Assembly (NCBI GenBank): GCA_034509425.1
Contig: JAVTVJ010000032.1
Coordinates: 5,901,501 to 5,965,500, forward strand
Direction: 5' to 3'
DNA from: Eopsaltria australis
Taxonomy: Eukaryota > Chordata > Aves > Passeriformes > Petroicidae
Length of the DNA: 64,000 nucleotides
In this document: positions 45,393 to 58,795 of the stretch, piece after piece
Position numbering within the stretch: the stretch's first letter is position 1
Layout: each line of letters begins with the position of its first letter
The notes under the pieces: generated by a model
What the model saw: only the letters and a program-made list of their open reading frames with translations
Database searches by the model: none
What the model was told of the DNA's origin: nothing
Made by a program: the position numbers and the translations under genes

Positions 45393-48300
45393 TTCTAAAG
45401 CTGTGTAACAAAAATGGTTATCTTGTCAGTATTTTCAACATTCAAGTTAATTCTCATTAAGATCAGGAATGAAAAAACTGTGAAGATAAATTCACTTCTC
45501 TTACAAATGCAACTCATTCTTCTCAAATTAGTGTGTAAAAAGGAAGCTAGTTAGCAGATCGTTGTTCTACTTTGCAAATATTCATACACTCACTGAAAAA
45601 CATCACATTTCCATTCAAAAATATTCACAGAAGAACACTATTATACCACTGATCATTGTCATTGGATATCCCACTTGCAGCTTGTCTAATTGCCAACTGC
45701 AAATTATAACCCTCAGCAATGAAGAGAGACCATGGGTTACATGGAAGAAGATGAGAACCAGCATAATTTTAAAAGCACCTAAGGGGTAAGCAAGTGTAGC
45801 TGTGTTTTACAGCAATTTTAATTAAAAACATGAGGTAAATTTCTCCAAAAACTGCTAACAGTATCTTCTATTCATCTTTTCTACAACAGACATAATGGAC
45901 ATCTACCAGTTGTGAACTAGTAATGGGTTTGAGTATAAGCAGAAATTAAAAAAAATGCAGGATGAACATGGAATTTTATTACTGTAGACAGTTATCTTGG
46001 CCCTGTCTACACGAAAACTCCCTAACAGTAATTCAGTTTGATGCTATGTACAATGGCCTCTTGCATAGTCACTAATCAGCTGCAGCAAAATAAAACATAT
46101 AGTCAAATAACCTTTCCCCTTAGGAAAACATATATTTAAAGAATTTTTAATCCACTCTTGAATAAAATATAAGCTTTAATAAAATATAAGCCCTTAAGAT
46201 GAAAACCCTTCTCTATTACCCCTGTGTAACTACATGTAAACATTAGCTACACAAGCTGGGGTCCCCCAACAGGTTCAAATGTCCACCTCAATTGCTCTGG
46301 AGTTTGGAGTCAAGGTGAGTTACTATTGCCTATCCAATATTAAGTGCTTTGTAAGACTGTCAACAACTAGAGCTGAAATCAGCTTTGCCAGTTACAGATG
46401 ATTTCACTCCCTTTGTTATGCATGTTAAATGCCACAAGGACAGTTAAATGAGAGCTTAGTTACCACCTAATGATGGAAAACTGCAGTTGTTCTCTCCCAA
46501 TTTGGTTTTTTTTTGTTATATAAGAATATTTCCAATAAGTACTCAAGAGTGTCTGCAGTTTCTTACTGTTGCTGTGTCAGAGCCACAGCCACAAGCTTTC
46601 AGGGAGAGGTAATATCTTAACATATACATTTCTACTACTTTTTATCTGATACTTGTCATATACCTAAACATAAATTGTTAAATCAGGGAACCAATTTACT
46701 ATCATCATTTCATGTTTAGATATAGTCCTGAATATAGTGCACCCTTAGAATAAGTATGAGAAAATGGATATTAAATAAAATATTAATTCTCCTGGGAGAA
46801 CAGACACCAAGACAGGAATATAGAAATTACTGAAAACCATATATTCAATTCCCCTGGAAACTTAGCCCATTTATTTTCATATGTAGTGCAATACATTTTT
46901 AAAGTGCTTTATTGCCTGTGTACTCACTGTGGATTTTAGCATGAAACTAGACTTAAATACTGCAGTGTTCTAATTAATTTGGTCTTACTCAAATAACTGT
47001 GTGAAAATTATCTAAACTCTTGTTCAAATGCATAACTGTTTGAAAATAATCCACTTGTTTTCTTCCACATCTCTTCCCATTTCACTCTTTTTTCAATATT
47101 ATTTAATTGAATTTCAGCTTTAACAATCCCTCAAAGGAAACTGGAATAACAATATTCAGATTATTTTAATGGTCATGTTATGCTTGATTGATTCAGCATC
47201 CTTCTAAATGTCTTTAGTGTCATGTAGACACAAACTTTGTTCAACATTTCTGAGGATTTGGGGCAGGAAAAGCTATGGAAGTCCTATTTCAATTTAATTT
47301 CATTGTGCATTCCTTACTGTCAGAAAAGTTTCACTAAATTTTTAAAATTCCAAATAGCAAGGCAATGGCCTAAAGACCTGGTCCTATGCCCAGTGAAGTG
47401 AATTTGGATTTAATTGGATGATGAGCAGGAGGGATTGGAGGAGTGCGATGCATCTCAGTTGCTTGACTGACCAAAAGGACTGCTTGCTATTTCATAAACG
47501 CTACTGCAAATAACAGATTACAGAACAGAGGGTAACTATATTATTTGAACACAACTTTTCTGGATCCTTCTGAAAGGAGAATTTTATTTTTGAACAGATA
47601 AAGTGCAATGACTTCAGAGAGCTAAGGAATGAATCAAAATATCATATTACTAGGTTTATATTTGATCATACTTATAAAAAAGAAGTACTAATATCTTAAT
47701 TGAAGAACCTGTTTTTAAGAAGTAACTTTAAGAAAATACCTTTTCCAGTTTAAATTAGTTAAAAATTTAGGAGTCTCTACTTCACATTACCACACATTAT
47801 TCTGGATTATTACTTTTCAATAATTATTTGGTAGCATTTGAGGCTGTCTGGGGCTTCTTTTAGTTTCTGTCTTAAGCCTGAATAAAATGACACCAAAAAA
47901 TCGCCATAACTCAAAATAGTTTTAATTCAAATTGCTTATCTGGCTTATTTTTAACAATGTTAAAAGCACATGTCAGCTCAGGTGGATCCAGAACATGAGG
48001 GGAATGGTAGTCACAAGCAGACTCAATTTTTTATATTTTCTGGCCTCAAAATCACCTCTCTAGGGTGCAAAATTCCTTTCTATATGTGTGTAGTGTACAG
48101 CTGTTCTTTCAATACAACCATCTTTTGCTGTTCACCCTTTCAAACAAAAGAGAACAGTCTGGAAACAGGAAAAAAAATCTCTTGTCCAAGCTCACAATAG
48201 TTATGTGGCACAACAGTACACCATGATACACTGCAGTTAAAAGGGAAGAGAAACCTACATTTCATGGTCATCCATAATCCTTCCTTCATCAATGTTAACA

Positions 48301-48716
48301 TTTATATAATGAGTATATATACATGTGTGTGTGTTTTACTTATAGTAAAATGGAAATTCAGGTTATTGAATTATTTATAGTATTTGACATATTTGTTGGT
48401 TCACTCCTTTTTCAAGTCCAGTAAGAAATCTGGGAATCTGTCACTAGCTGTTGGATTTTGGCTTGCTCACAAGGGAAGAGAAGAAAGGAATGCATCAGTA
48501 AACAGAAGGTTGTATTAATCTTACAACCACCTTAAAAAAACCTCGCTGAGAAGCTTACTCAGAATGTCATTTTTCTTTGGTTTTGTTTTTATTTATTTGT
48601 TTGTTTGTTTTATTGGGTCTTTTTTCCTGACAGTTTTGAGGAAAGTGACAGGGAACATATGGGACAGAGTATTAGAGAAATTTAACCTCAAAAGGGGAGA
48701 AAGTGTTTTATGTTAC
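45393..48716. other. PPFIA2 intron, unique sequence
   Basis: AT-rich intron up to the second exon, with a TTTG run near 48596-48610. No repeat family or gene recognised. Confidence 0.6.
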
Positions 48717-48791
48717 CTCCTGGTTAGCAGCAGCTAGTTCTTCTTCCAGTGCAGAGACTCTTTCTAAAGAAACCCTCAGTCGTTCCCTTAC
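48717..48791 (-). CDS. PPFIA2: PPFIA2 coding exon (liprin-alpha-2 coiled coil), second of three
   Basis: This 75-bp exon encodes 25 residues in phase 0, beginning VRERLRVSLERVSALEEE and ending AAANQE. The heptad-like charged and leucine pattern is that of the liprin-alpha coiled coil, which mediates homo-oligomerisation and partner binding. The acceptor on the minus strand is a pyrimidine-rich stretch ending TTCTAG just right of 48791. The donor is GTAACA just left of 48717. The residues before and after join seamlessly to the flanking exons at 60482-60646 and 3050-3166. The motif LEEELAAANQE followed by IVALREQN is what I associate with liprin-alpha-2. Alpha-1 differs here. The intron upstream is 11,690 bp and the intron downstream is 45,550 bp. 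Confidence 0.95.
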
Positions 48792-51700
48792 CTAGAAGAA
48801 AAATCAAAATATGTGCAGTAACGTAATTTCTATTAAAGATTATATAATCTGCCATATGCTCTACTGTATGGCCTGCCACTCCATTTGCAGGCATGTGTTT
48901 CACCATTTCATGAGACATACTGTGTAGTAAACATTTAAACCTAACTATAGGAAAACTTAACCCATTAAAATAGGTGTCAAACTTTAAATGCCACACTGCT
49001 GTTCCACAGTCTACCTGTAATTTTATGGAATACACAGCAAATGAAAATATTTTAATACCATATTAGGCATAAAAATTAAAACTTTCACAAACATCTTTTA
49101 CAAAGGATAAAGAAAAAAAAAACATTTGCAGATTTTTTAATTTCACTCCATGAAAGATAACTAATCTGTTTATAGTAACTGAATGCAATAAATTCATTGA
49201 AAAGTAACTTGCAGCATTGCCTTCAGGCCCATATACTAGAGATTTTTTATATCATCATGCATTTGTTTCTGTTTTGCAAAAAGTCATAAACAATGTATAC
49301 TCTCATAAGCAGAAAATTCCTCTGTGTTTGCATCAGTTTCATAAATAACCTATTCTGTTCTAAGGATGATTATGATCTCAATTATTATTACTAGTATTTT
49401 AATTATTTCTAAATATTGATTACTAATAGTTAATACCAACTTAATACTAATTGTGTCTGAAGACACATTCACAGCTGATTTGAATGCTCTGGCTCATTGT
49501 CAGCTCATGTAGCTCATGTAACCTAAGCCAGCAATATGGCTGCAGTCTCCCAGAACAGCCAAAGGCAAATCAGACCTGAAGTGACCTCCAGTGCTGTGTG
49601 TGACTCTCTCTCCTGACTGTTAAGGGACCCTGTGACTCTCCTAATCTACAGAACCTCACTAGGCACCTCACAATAAATGACTTTACAACCTGGCTAATCA
49701 GTCAACACTCAAGGTATATTTCTTTACATGTTCCAGCTACACCACAGCAATGCTGTTCCAGCTGCTCATCCACGGATGTTTAAGGGTACTAGCAATGTTT
49801 GTAGGGTAAGGTAGCATACTCTATTAGACCAAGAGATGTAGCTGGAAAACAAAGCAAAACAAAATCAGTCTTTCATGCACAAGGCAACATTACACATTTT
49901 CATTGTTTTCACATCCTTGACAAATACAGGAGATCCCTAAAATGGTTTTATATGTCCTAATGCATTCATATTTTTTCCAGTGATAGCTCTTAGTCTAATA
50001 AATATTACCTTTCCTTACACACTTCATTTTCCTTTACTACTGATAGAAGTGAGATTTTGCAAACAGATTCACTATATCCCAAGAATGGATTAGATTTTAG
50101 TAGATGAAAATTATTTAGCAAAACTATAACATAGCATGTTCACTTGACTTTAAAACTGACTAAATCTAAAGATGAAATACATATTCAGGAAATGAACACT
50201 TAAAAATTAAACTATTCAGCCTTTCTAACAACTGCAGATATAGTTTCTTATGCAGTACTTTGAGGTTTTTGTTGCTCTTTACATACTTTATTTAAAACAA
50301 TCAGTGAAGGGTGTAGAACTGTCTTCAAGAGGCCTGATTTCAACCTTTCTAACCGCAATGGGAGCTGGTAGACAACAACTTCTTAACAAAGATCTCAGAT
50401 TAGATATTAAAAAAAAATGGAAAAATTTCAATCATGTTTCTGGCTTCAATCCCTTTGGCTGTAAGCGCTGCCTTGGGACAAGATGATTGAGAGAAAATTC
50501 ACAAGCGGGCAGTTGTTAAAAGTCAAAATGAAATACAATGAGTCGACAACTTCACTTGAAATTTTTTCTGAAACCTCCATGTATTCAAGCCCAAGTGTTT
50601 TATAAAGGAGAATGTGTTTTAAAAAATATGTTAAAATATGTCTAACACTGACATTCACTTTGAATGCTGCTAGAATTTGCAAACCAACTAGGCCACATTA
50701 CTGAGGATGTCATAGCTCTACAAGGAGCTGGAATCAGAAGAATTATCCTTAATCTTTACATACTGTGGCACTGTAGAACTGAATCCTAGTGGGTTTTATA
50801 CAGCCATTTTAGAACTTGAAAACAGCACTCCCTGTAAACAACAGACAGCTCTGGAGACACAATTTTTACATGGCACTTCAGCAAAACTAATTAGAGAATT
50901 AGTGTTTCTATTCTGACTATCAAGGTATTATATTCAAATTCATTTCTTTTCATTCTTGGCCTGTTGTCAGTGACAACACTGAACAGTACCAGTGTAAGAC
51001 AGAGCAACAGTTGGAAGTTGTTTCCTTTGTCCTGCCTTGCCTTGCCTTGCCTTACCTTACCTCGCCTTCCTCCCACATACACAGTTAACACACTGCCTTT
51101 TTTATAATGATCTAACCAAAATTGCAGTCTGATGGCTTTTATTTGTTCTCTGAACAAATTGCTAAAGGAACTGAAAGCAACTCTGCCTTGGCACAGAAAA
51201 TATCTTTTTTCCTTTCATGTGACCAGTGAACAACAAATTCAGATTCACATTTCCAATAGTGACATTGGAAAGGCTGCAAGTAATTCTTCATTTACAAACA
51301 TAACAGCTATTAAAGTTGAGGTAAATCTTTGATTCTATTAGTAAAATAATAAAGAGTTACATCAGCCCTCTGACCTGAAGGAGAAATCTGCTCTGGTTTA
51401 CAACCCAGAAGCTGTAACTTTATTTCTTATTTTACATTTCTTTCTCTGTCATACACAAATATATTGCAAAGGATTTTTTATTGGATTCCCCCTTCAAATT
51501 TATGTTTACAGCAAAAATATCCCAAACAGAACCATCCTCATTTCTGAGAGATGTGAGAAAGGTTGTTGTTCTGGGTCACTATCTTATTAAAGAAAAAAGA
51601 ACTGGAACAAATGCAAGCTATTTTTATCTGACAATTTTTGTTTGGTTGTTTCATATGATGAATGCCAATTAGTGACTGGCATATTATACTGTTTTCTATT

Positions 51701-51937
51701 TTCTGGAAGTGACAGTAAGTGAGTAGCTATAGTTCATAAGAATTATCTTAGTGAGATCATGTGCACCGCTTCAGAAGTTACAACACTTAAATTTCATATG
51801 ATTCTTCAATGTATTTCTATTTTCTTGGGCACATGATAGAGCTTTACTAAAAAAAGTTTTCACAAAGTAAGACTAATGAGATGTCATCTGATCTAACAGA
51901 AATGCTATCATAAGCACTTTTAAAGGACAAATACCTG
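48792..51937. other. PPFIA2 intron, with a possible old LTR-like block and a pentamer repeat
   Basis: Mostly unique AT-rich DNA. A more GC-rich block at about 49452-49745 begins TGTGTCTGAAG, contains AATAAA and could be an eroded LTR, but no clean ends or duplication were found. A CCTTG/CCTTA pentamer microsatellite lies at about 51032-51070. Confidence 0.4.
51032..51070. repeat. Pentanucleotide microsatellite (CCTTG/CCTTA)
   Basis: Seven or so consecutive five-base units of CCTTG, CCTTA and one CCTCG. Confidence 0.8.
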
Positions 51938-52308
51938 GAGAATAAAAGGCTCTGGGGAGAACTTATAGCACCTTCCAGTTTCTAAAGAGGCTTACAAGAG
52001 AGCTGGAGAGGGACTTTTTACAAGGGCAGGTAGTGACAGGACAAGGTGGAATGGATTTAAACTAAAAGAGGACAGATTTAGATTAGATACTAGGAATAAA
52101 TTTTTTACTGTGAAGGTAGTGAGACACTGGAACAGATTGTCCAGAGAAGCTGTGGATGTTCCATCCCTGGAAGTGTTCAAGGCCAGTTTGGATGGGGCCT
52201 AGAGCAACGTGGTCCAGTGAATGGTGTCCCTAACATGGCAGGGGGTTCAAATTAGGCGATTTAAAATTATTTCTTTCAACTAAAACCATTTTGTGATTTT
52301 ATGATTCT
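51938..52308 (+). mobile_element. CR1 LINE 3' end
   Basis: A CR1 tail with AGAGCTGGAGAGGGACTTTT, GTGACAGGACAAGG, GGAAGTGTTCAAGGCCAGTT and the terminal ATTTTATGATTCT. The 5' end is approximate. It is antisense to PPFIA2 and moderately diverged. Confidence 0.93.
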
Positions 52309-53770
52309 AGTGTCCCAGACACAGCAGACAAGAGTTGCTCTCTCCGTGTTAGAGGGTATATCCAACATATGCCCACATGACTGGGTATTCTTCTGGCTTT
52401 TAAATGCAACCACATTAGCTTTAAATGTAACATAGTCAATGTCCTGTTGGCACTGCTGTCAGTGCAAAATATCACCCATCTTTCTGTCTCCTAGCAACTG
52501 CTTCCCGCTTTTTTGCTTGCTGTCAAATTCTTTCTTCATTCTCTTCAGATCTGCAGCCCATAAAGAGCTTTAAAAAAAACCACCTGCACACTAGAATTGA
52601 ATCACTTTTTTTTCCATGAACAGTCTATTGAATAAAAGTTCTCCTAGTTACCTGCTGATGAATAAAATAATAATAAAAAAACCAGAATGCTGACACAAAT
52701 AGGCTAATTTTGTTTGCAAGAATATTAAGCATACTTTTCTGCCATTAATTAATCTTAAGAGAACCAGTGGGTTTTTGATTCTTAGCTTAGACAGTAAAAT
52801 CTGGTAGCTGCTTTCCACTGTGAAGATCAACTGGACACTTTTCTTACAAGACTGATCAAAAAACTGGGTTTGGAGACCTTGCTTCAGTTTCTTCTTTCCA
52901 AATGCACATTTTAAAAGTTGAACCCAAAGTTTTTAAGCAAAATAGGAAAAATGTCTGCAGGACAACAAACATGTTCAGATAGATATTAGAAGTAAATTAT
53001 AACTATAGAATGGCACAAGTAGCATAATAATTTTTCTATCTTTTGTTCTTCCTGAATTGCATATAAGGACTATATATTTCTTGACCTACTCTATACACAA
53101 TGTCTATTCTAACCATGAAGTTAACATGAGCTTCTATTTTTTACTCAGCTCTAACGATTTCTAGGAAATATTGTCTTCACTTGCTCTTTTATAAACAATT
53201 CCATGTATATTCATATATAGTATCACAAAATATTTCATAGTGCTGTCTTAAATTAGCTCCACAACTTTTCATTGCATGAAAAAAACGACAACAAAGATAT
53301 CAGCTACAGTAAAAGAAGTGTTTGAGACTGGTAGCATTAAGAAGGACAGGGTGAATAACTAAAGGGAGATTTTCACTCTTTGAATACTGCTGTGAATTTC
53401 ACCTGACTTATAAAATAGCAAAGACTATAAGAAATGTTAAGCCAGAATTTCACACTGGTCCTAGACCAAATCACTTCCAAGTTCTAGTGTTTAAAACTTC
53501 ACATTTTTTTTAACAATGCTCATTCTTTGTGAGATATAACCTAACCTTACACTTAGGTAAAAAAGTCAATGAATTTAACTTCTCACATGATGAAAATGTA
53601 AAATTTCTAGCAGAACTGCCCATGTGCTTTAGTTTTGTATTTCTAAAAATGTTAGCATAATTAGATATACAAATTTTTTTTTAAAATATGTATAGCTTCT
53701 GTCAAATTAAATTTCTACATAATGATGATAATAATAATGAATACAGACAGTGCAGTATACATTTTATTTG
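52309..53770. other. PPFIA2 intron, unique sequence
   Basis: AT-rich intron. Nothing recognised. Confidence 0.6.
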
Positions 53771-53775
53771 CTGTG

Positions 53776-55426
53776 TGTTGTAGAACAACCTTAATTCGAA
53801 ATTCCCGACACAGAAAGGAGGAGGTGGAGCCGGAAATGAGGTATCCGGTATTACAAGTTCCGCCTACAGAAAACTCATAAAACCAGGAGAACACCTGGAG
53901 AGACTCTTTCAGGCTTCCGGTTCGCTGAGGAAAAATGTCGCTCTCTCCCTCTCCGCGCCGAGCTGGGTAAGGTCTCCTCAGACCATGTGGCCTGGGGCTG
54001 CCAGCCGACATGGTGCGGAGGGGGAGGGGAGAGGGAACCCAGGCCAGTCTTTTAGTTTCTCACGGTGGCTCCATGCGAAAGGGAACCAGATCGACATCGA
54101 CTCCGCTCGGCTCTGTCCGAGCCGAGAAAGACTTTATTCTGCTGTCTCCGGTCAAGGAACTTTACCAACTTCGCCCTGCCTAGCCCGGGCCGGGCGGGTT
54201 CCCCGCGGCGCAGCCCGGCGGGGGGAGGGCTCGGGGCCGGCCTCTCCTTGCAACCTGAACGCGGTCCCGCCGGGATACTACTGCTCGAACACGGTCCTGC
54301 CAGGCTCCTGCAACTCGAACGCGGGCCCGCCAGGCTCCTACGACTCAAACACGGCTCGGATGGAGAGCGGCACAAACAAACTATATTCCCTCAGTTCAAA
54401 CGTGGACTTGCTACACTTAAACCACACGGGCAAAAGTCATGTGACCATCGCCCACCCGAAAGACAAATTAACTGTTTCCTTTCCAATATCAGGATGGGAC
54501 TTGGGGGCATTCATTACCTCCCCCCCCGCGTCCCCATCCCTGTCCCCCCCCACAGAAAGAGCACAGGAATAAAGGCACCAACAAAAGGTACAGCATAGAG
54601 ACTTTAGGTTAATGAATGTAACCAAGCTTCTATTCAAAGAAGGAAGAGATGAGAAGTGCTTTGAAGATGAAAATTCTCTTGTAAAAAACATGTTGATAAA
54701 TTCGGCTATAATATACCCTGTAATATATGAACAATGGTCTAAAAGAGGTGAAAAAAGGGGGATGTAATGTTCTAGGTTGTAAGCAGTGGACTGAGATTCT
54801 TGCGTATAAAATTTCCTTGCCCCGGGAATAGTAGAAGACGACTTGTGTTGCCGATAATGGAGAAAGGGGATTTCGTTGCCACTGTAATAGAAATGTTCAT
54901 CCTCAAAAAAGCACGTCAACGACCATCATATGTCCATTTGTAGTAGCCCTGGGAAAGCTACTGAAATGGGAAAGGGGTCCAGAAAAGCAAATCTTTTCCG
55001 TCGGAGGGGGGGGGGGGGGGTGTGTGTTGCTTGCTGGGAGGCTGATAACCATGGAAACTATATTTCCTATGGGGAGTCAACATGATAGAACAAAAGAAAG
55101 CTTCTCTCTCTACATGAATTAAGAAAAGAACTATTTTTTCCAGAGGTGATGATTTAACTACAGGTTGAAGTGTTACCTTTTGTATGGTCAGTAGGAAAGA
55201 AATGAAAGGGGTGGGGAGGGGAAAAGGTGTTCTAAAGGGTTGGTGCTGATTCCTGATTATTATTTTTCCTGTTTTAAGTCTGTTCATAAATTCTTTTTGT
55301 ATTCCTTAGTGTATAAGCCTGCTTTGCCTACTATTAATCCTTATCTCACAACAAAATCAAATAATTTTCGCTACAAAATTAATATTTCTACCTAGTTTTG
55401 ATCCCCAAAACCTCGAAACCGCAACA
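53776..55426 (+). mobile_element. Long solo LTR, family X relative (copy 3)
   Basis: A 1651-bp element, TGTTGTAGA to GCAACA, with a perfect 5-bp duplication, ctgtg (53771-53775 and 55427-55431). Its middle and 3' parts are collinear with the copies at 15065 and 27605, including a polypurine tract followed by TGTAATG at about 54751-54765 and the TAAGCCTGCTTTGCCTACT block near the end. The start and a GC-rich 5' half differ. A short degenerate repeat of Cys/Arg-type units sits at about 54265-54355, and a poly-G run at 55006-55020. The overlapping 177- and 195-codon frames in the GC-rich half are probably chance. Confidence 0.85.
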
Positions 55427-55431
55427 CTGTG

Positions 55432-56599
55432 ACACAACTTACCCAAGAAGACACAATGAGATTTCTCTGAGGGACACATATAATGGTAAATATTTCTAAA
55501 CTAAACTCACTTTCATTATTCCCATGCCCTTATGCAAACATTCTCACAAAATACACTAAAACTGCAAAAAGAGTCTGTGAAGACTTTTGTTTGGCACTGC
55601 TAAGATCTCATACAGATAATGGGGTAAGACTAAAGGCATACTCTTACCACTTCCTATTTACTAGGAGGTACCTACTGGGTTCAGCCAAACAGGACTGGCT
55701 GTCTCACATGGGAAGCTCATGATAAGCTTTCATTCTCCATGGTTGTGGCATGGGGATAATGAGAGGGATGCTTAAGGAGCTGTCAGACACTGAAATAACT
55801 GTCACTGACAGTCATGTTTTCTCAGAATAATGAAATCATGCCTGTGATCTCTCTTTTGGACAAAAGGTCAAGGCAAAGCCCAGACTTCATGTAATAGATA
55901 GAAAGCCGATAGACTTTGAATTATGATATCATTCTGGATTCTTTTTATACTTAATCAGGCCTGCCTAGAAATTGATATACTTTATTTTTCACTTTCCAAT
56001 CTGTTAGCAGGTGTCATTGCATTTTGTTATAGTAATGAGGATGGTTTTGTAGTTCCTGTACTGTGCATGTTGCCAGCCTTTCATGATCAGTCAAGTTTTG
56101 TGGCAGAGCTTGTTACAACACTTCAAGATGTTTTAGTGTAGGAAGTGAAAACATGAAAGAAAATTTGCGTTTAGGAAGAATTTTAAGATTTTCTTCATAT
56201 TTTTGTAAGTTTAAAGGGCAAAACTTCTTATGAAAATATTTTGTTATGCTTTTCCTAGAATGTAACAACTACATTAATAGTTTCAGTGTCAACATTTTTT
56301 GTGAAGAAAAAAAATTAAAGAAAAGTTTGCATTATTCATTTGCAAAGGATCATGATACATTTCCAGTGCAGTTTTGACAGTTTTTATTACTCTTTATCCA
56401 TTAACCTGCTTCAGCTTTGTGTGCATTTCCTGATGGGGCACTGTTTATTTTGCTGTGACATCAGTGTATCATATATCATGGTTTTTTGCCTCAGTTTTAC
56501 TGTGAGGTTCTGCCTGCAGGCCTCCCTGAGCACAGCAGCAGAGTGAAGCATTACCCACAATACAGAAAGACAAGACATACGTAAGTCAAAGCAGTAGAT
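55432..56599. other. PPFIA2 intron, unique sequence
   Basis: AT-rich intron. Short frames (for example 55483-55722) have no recognisable features. Confidence 0.6.
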
Positions 56600-57715
56600 T
56601 GACTCCATCCACAGATGCCAAGAGACTTGATTATTTTGTCACAGTAAGGCCTTTTTCAACTTTGAAAGCAGCAGAAGTCAGGGAGATTCCTGATGAGTGG
56701 AAAACTCACAAATGTTGTGTCCTTCATAATGAAACAGAGGAGTTATCCTGGGAAGATCCGGGAAAATACAAGCTGGCCAGTGTAGGGAAGGTTATAGAGC
56801 AAATCTTCCAGGAAGCATTTTCAGGCACATAAAGGACAAGATGGTGATTGTGGAGAGCCAGTATGGCCTTGTCAAAACCAAATGATATCTGGCCAACCTT
56901 ACTGCCTTGCATGATCAGAGGACTGGCTCCATGGATGAGAAGGTGAATGTTTTCTGTCTTTACTGAGGTTTTTTACAAGATCTTTTATCCCTAGAGAAAA
57001 TGGTGAGATATGAATTGGTGAAATGTTTTCCACGGTGCATCGAAAATGGACTGGACTGCAAGGTTCAGAGTTATGTGATCAGTGACACAAGGTCTGTGCA
57101 GCATCCCATTGCCACAAAAGGCAAAACCCTAGGAAATGAGACAGACTTTGGGAAGAGAAAGCAGTTTTGCAGAAAAGACCTAGTGGTGAAAAAGGTCAGC
57201 ACACAGTTTGGCCAATGGATTGGAGGAATGATTATTTCCCTCCAGACTTTTGAGGCTGCATCTGGTTTCGGGCTTCCTGGTAGAAGAAAGACATTGGCAG
57301 ATTTCAACAAAGGCCCACCAAGTTGGCCATGGGCTGGAGCACACAGCATATGAGGCAGGCTGAGAGAGCTGGGTCTGGTCAAAGTGAAGAAGGAAAGGCT
57401 TGTGGGAGATGTAATTGCTGTCCACAACCAGCTAACCAGAAGATGTGGAGGAAATAAAGCCAGATTCTTCTTGCAGATGCAGAGTGACAGGACAAGAGGG
57501 AATATGTGCACCCCTCAACAACAGAAACTCCAGATAGGTAATATGGGAAAAAATTACAGTGAGGGTGGTGAAACACCAGAATAGGCTTTCTGCCTAGTAA
57601 TATTCAGAAGTTATTGGACAGGACCCTAAGCAACCTGAAACAGTTGGCCCTGCTTTGAGCAGGAGGTTGGGCCAGATGTCTCCGAGGAGGTCCAACCCAC
57701 ATTGTTCTACTTGTC
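56600..57715 (+). mobile_element. CR1 LINE, longer and older fragment with RT remnant
   Basis: About 1.1 kb of decayed CR1. The left part resembles the CR1 reverse transcriptase (a frame with GKYKLASVGKVIEQIFQEA, then GCCTTGTC...GGCCAACCTTACTGCC). The right part is the 3' region (TCCAGACTTTTGAGGCT, GAGGCTGAGAGAGCTGGG, GGAGGTTGGGCCAGATG, GTCCAACCCACATTGTTCTA). It has multiple stops, frame changes and internal deletions. It is antisense to PPFIA2. Confidence 0.85.
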
Positions 57716-58790
57716 CCTGAAAATAATGTGTGCTGGGTTTATAACAAACTATTTAAAAATAATTTATTAAACTGTTTACTTGACTTATCTCAGAATGTTT
57801 TGTAGTAAAAATATGATTTATTGCACCAAAATAAGAAAGGTTCCACACATAGGTAAACAGCATGTTGGAAAAAATAATTTTGACCAATCAATTTTAAAAC
57901 TTATTTTATAATGTAACAAATCTTCTGTTAATATGATTGCAGATGGTTGACTCTTCTACACTGATAATTATTACTACTGGGACAGGAATCAACTAGATAC
58001 ATAAGATGTCTACCTGTGTAATTCCAAACTTTTTTAATGTGCTGAATACTGATTTTAACCTGTTACATTTAAAATAATATAAAAATAGAATTTTCAACAA
58101 TGTAAGTCAAAATTTTCAATAAAATAAGTCAAAATATTACATGTTGCTTCAATCTAATTCTGCACAATAGTTTTCAAAATGGGATATAAAATAAACTGCA
58201 CAGTACCAAAACATTAAAACATTCACAAAAGAAAATGTGTAAGAGGTACACAACTGTTGAATAATCAGAATCTATTTCAAGTTTAGTTCTTACTATTTCT
58301 CATACTTATCCAACACAGTGTCAAAAAGTATAAAATCTGTAGAGTTCCCTACCCTTGATTTATCGATGTTTAAAGTGCTGGATAAAAGATCAAAGCTCAG
58401 ACCATAAAGCCCATCAATCCTCAAAAATTCTTTTTAATAATACAGGATTTTTTAGGTCTTAATGACATCCAAAAGCCTATTACAGTAGCTAGAAGTCATT
58501 TTATTTCCTTTTCTAGATTTTCTTTAACGATGCTTTCATGATATCTGAGCAGAACATATAACCCAAAAGATATACCTAGACACATAATAAGTTTTGATTA
58601 GGACTGTTCCTTAAATTTATTTAACTTTGAACCTGATAGTTAACCCAGTATGACTCATAACCCACAGCATCTCGTCCCTTCATTACCAATGATATATATA
58701 TATATGACTATATATCTACAGCTGCCTCAGTTCATTACATAAAGTCAACTTTCTGAGTATATTTCTGAAAGTTAAATTTGTTACTGTGAG
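57716..58790. other. PPFIA2 intron, unique sequence
   Basis: AT-rich intron with an (AT)n run at about 58690-58705. Nothing else seen. Confidence 0.6.
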
Positions 58791-58795
58791 ACCAT

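Noticed and set aside
49452..49745. Possible old solo LTR (TGTGTCTGAAG start, AATAAA inside)
   Set aside because: No convincing CA end and no matching target duplication found. Left as a remark in the intron entry.
53985..54598. 195- and 177-codon frames in the third family-X LTR
   Set aside because: They overlap in two frames within a GC-rich LTR half with short degenerate repeats. Neither is conserved as a frame in the two other copies.
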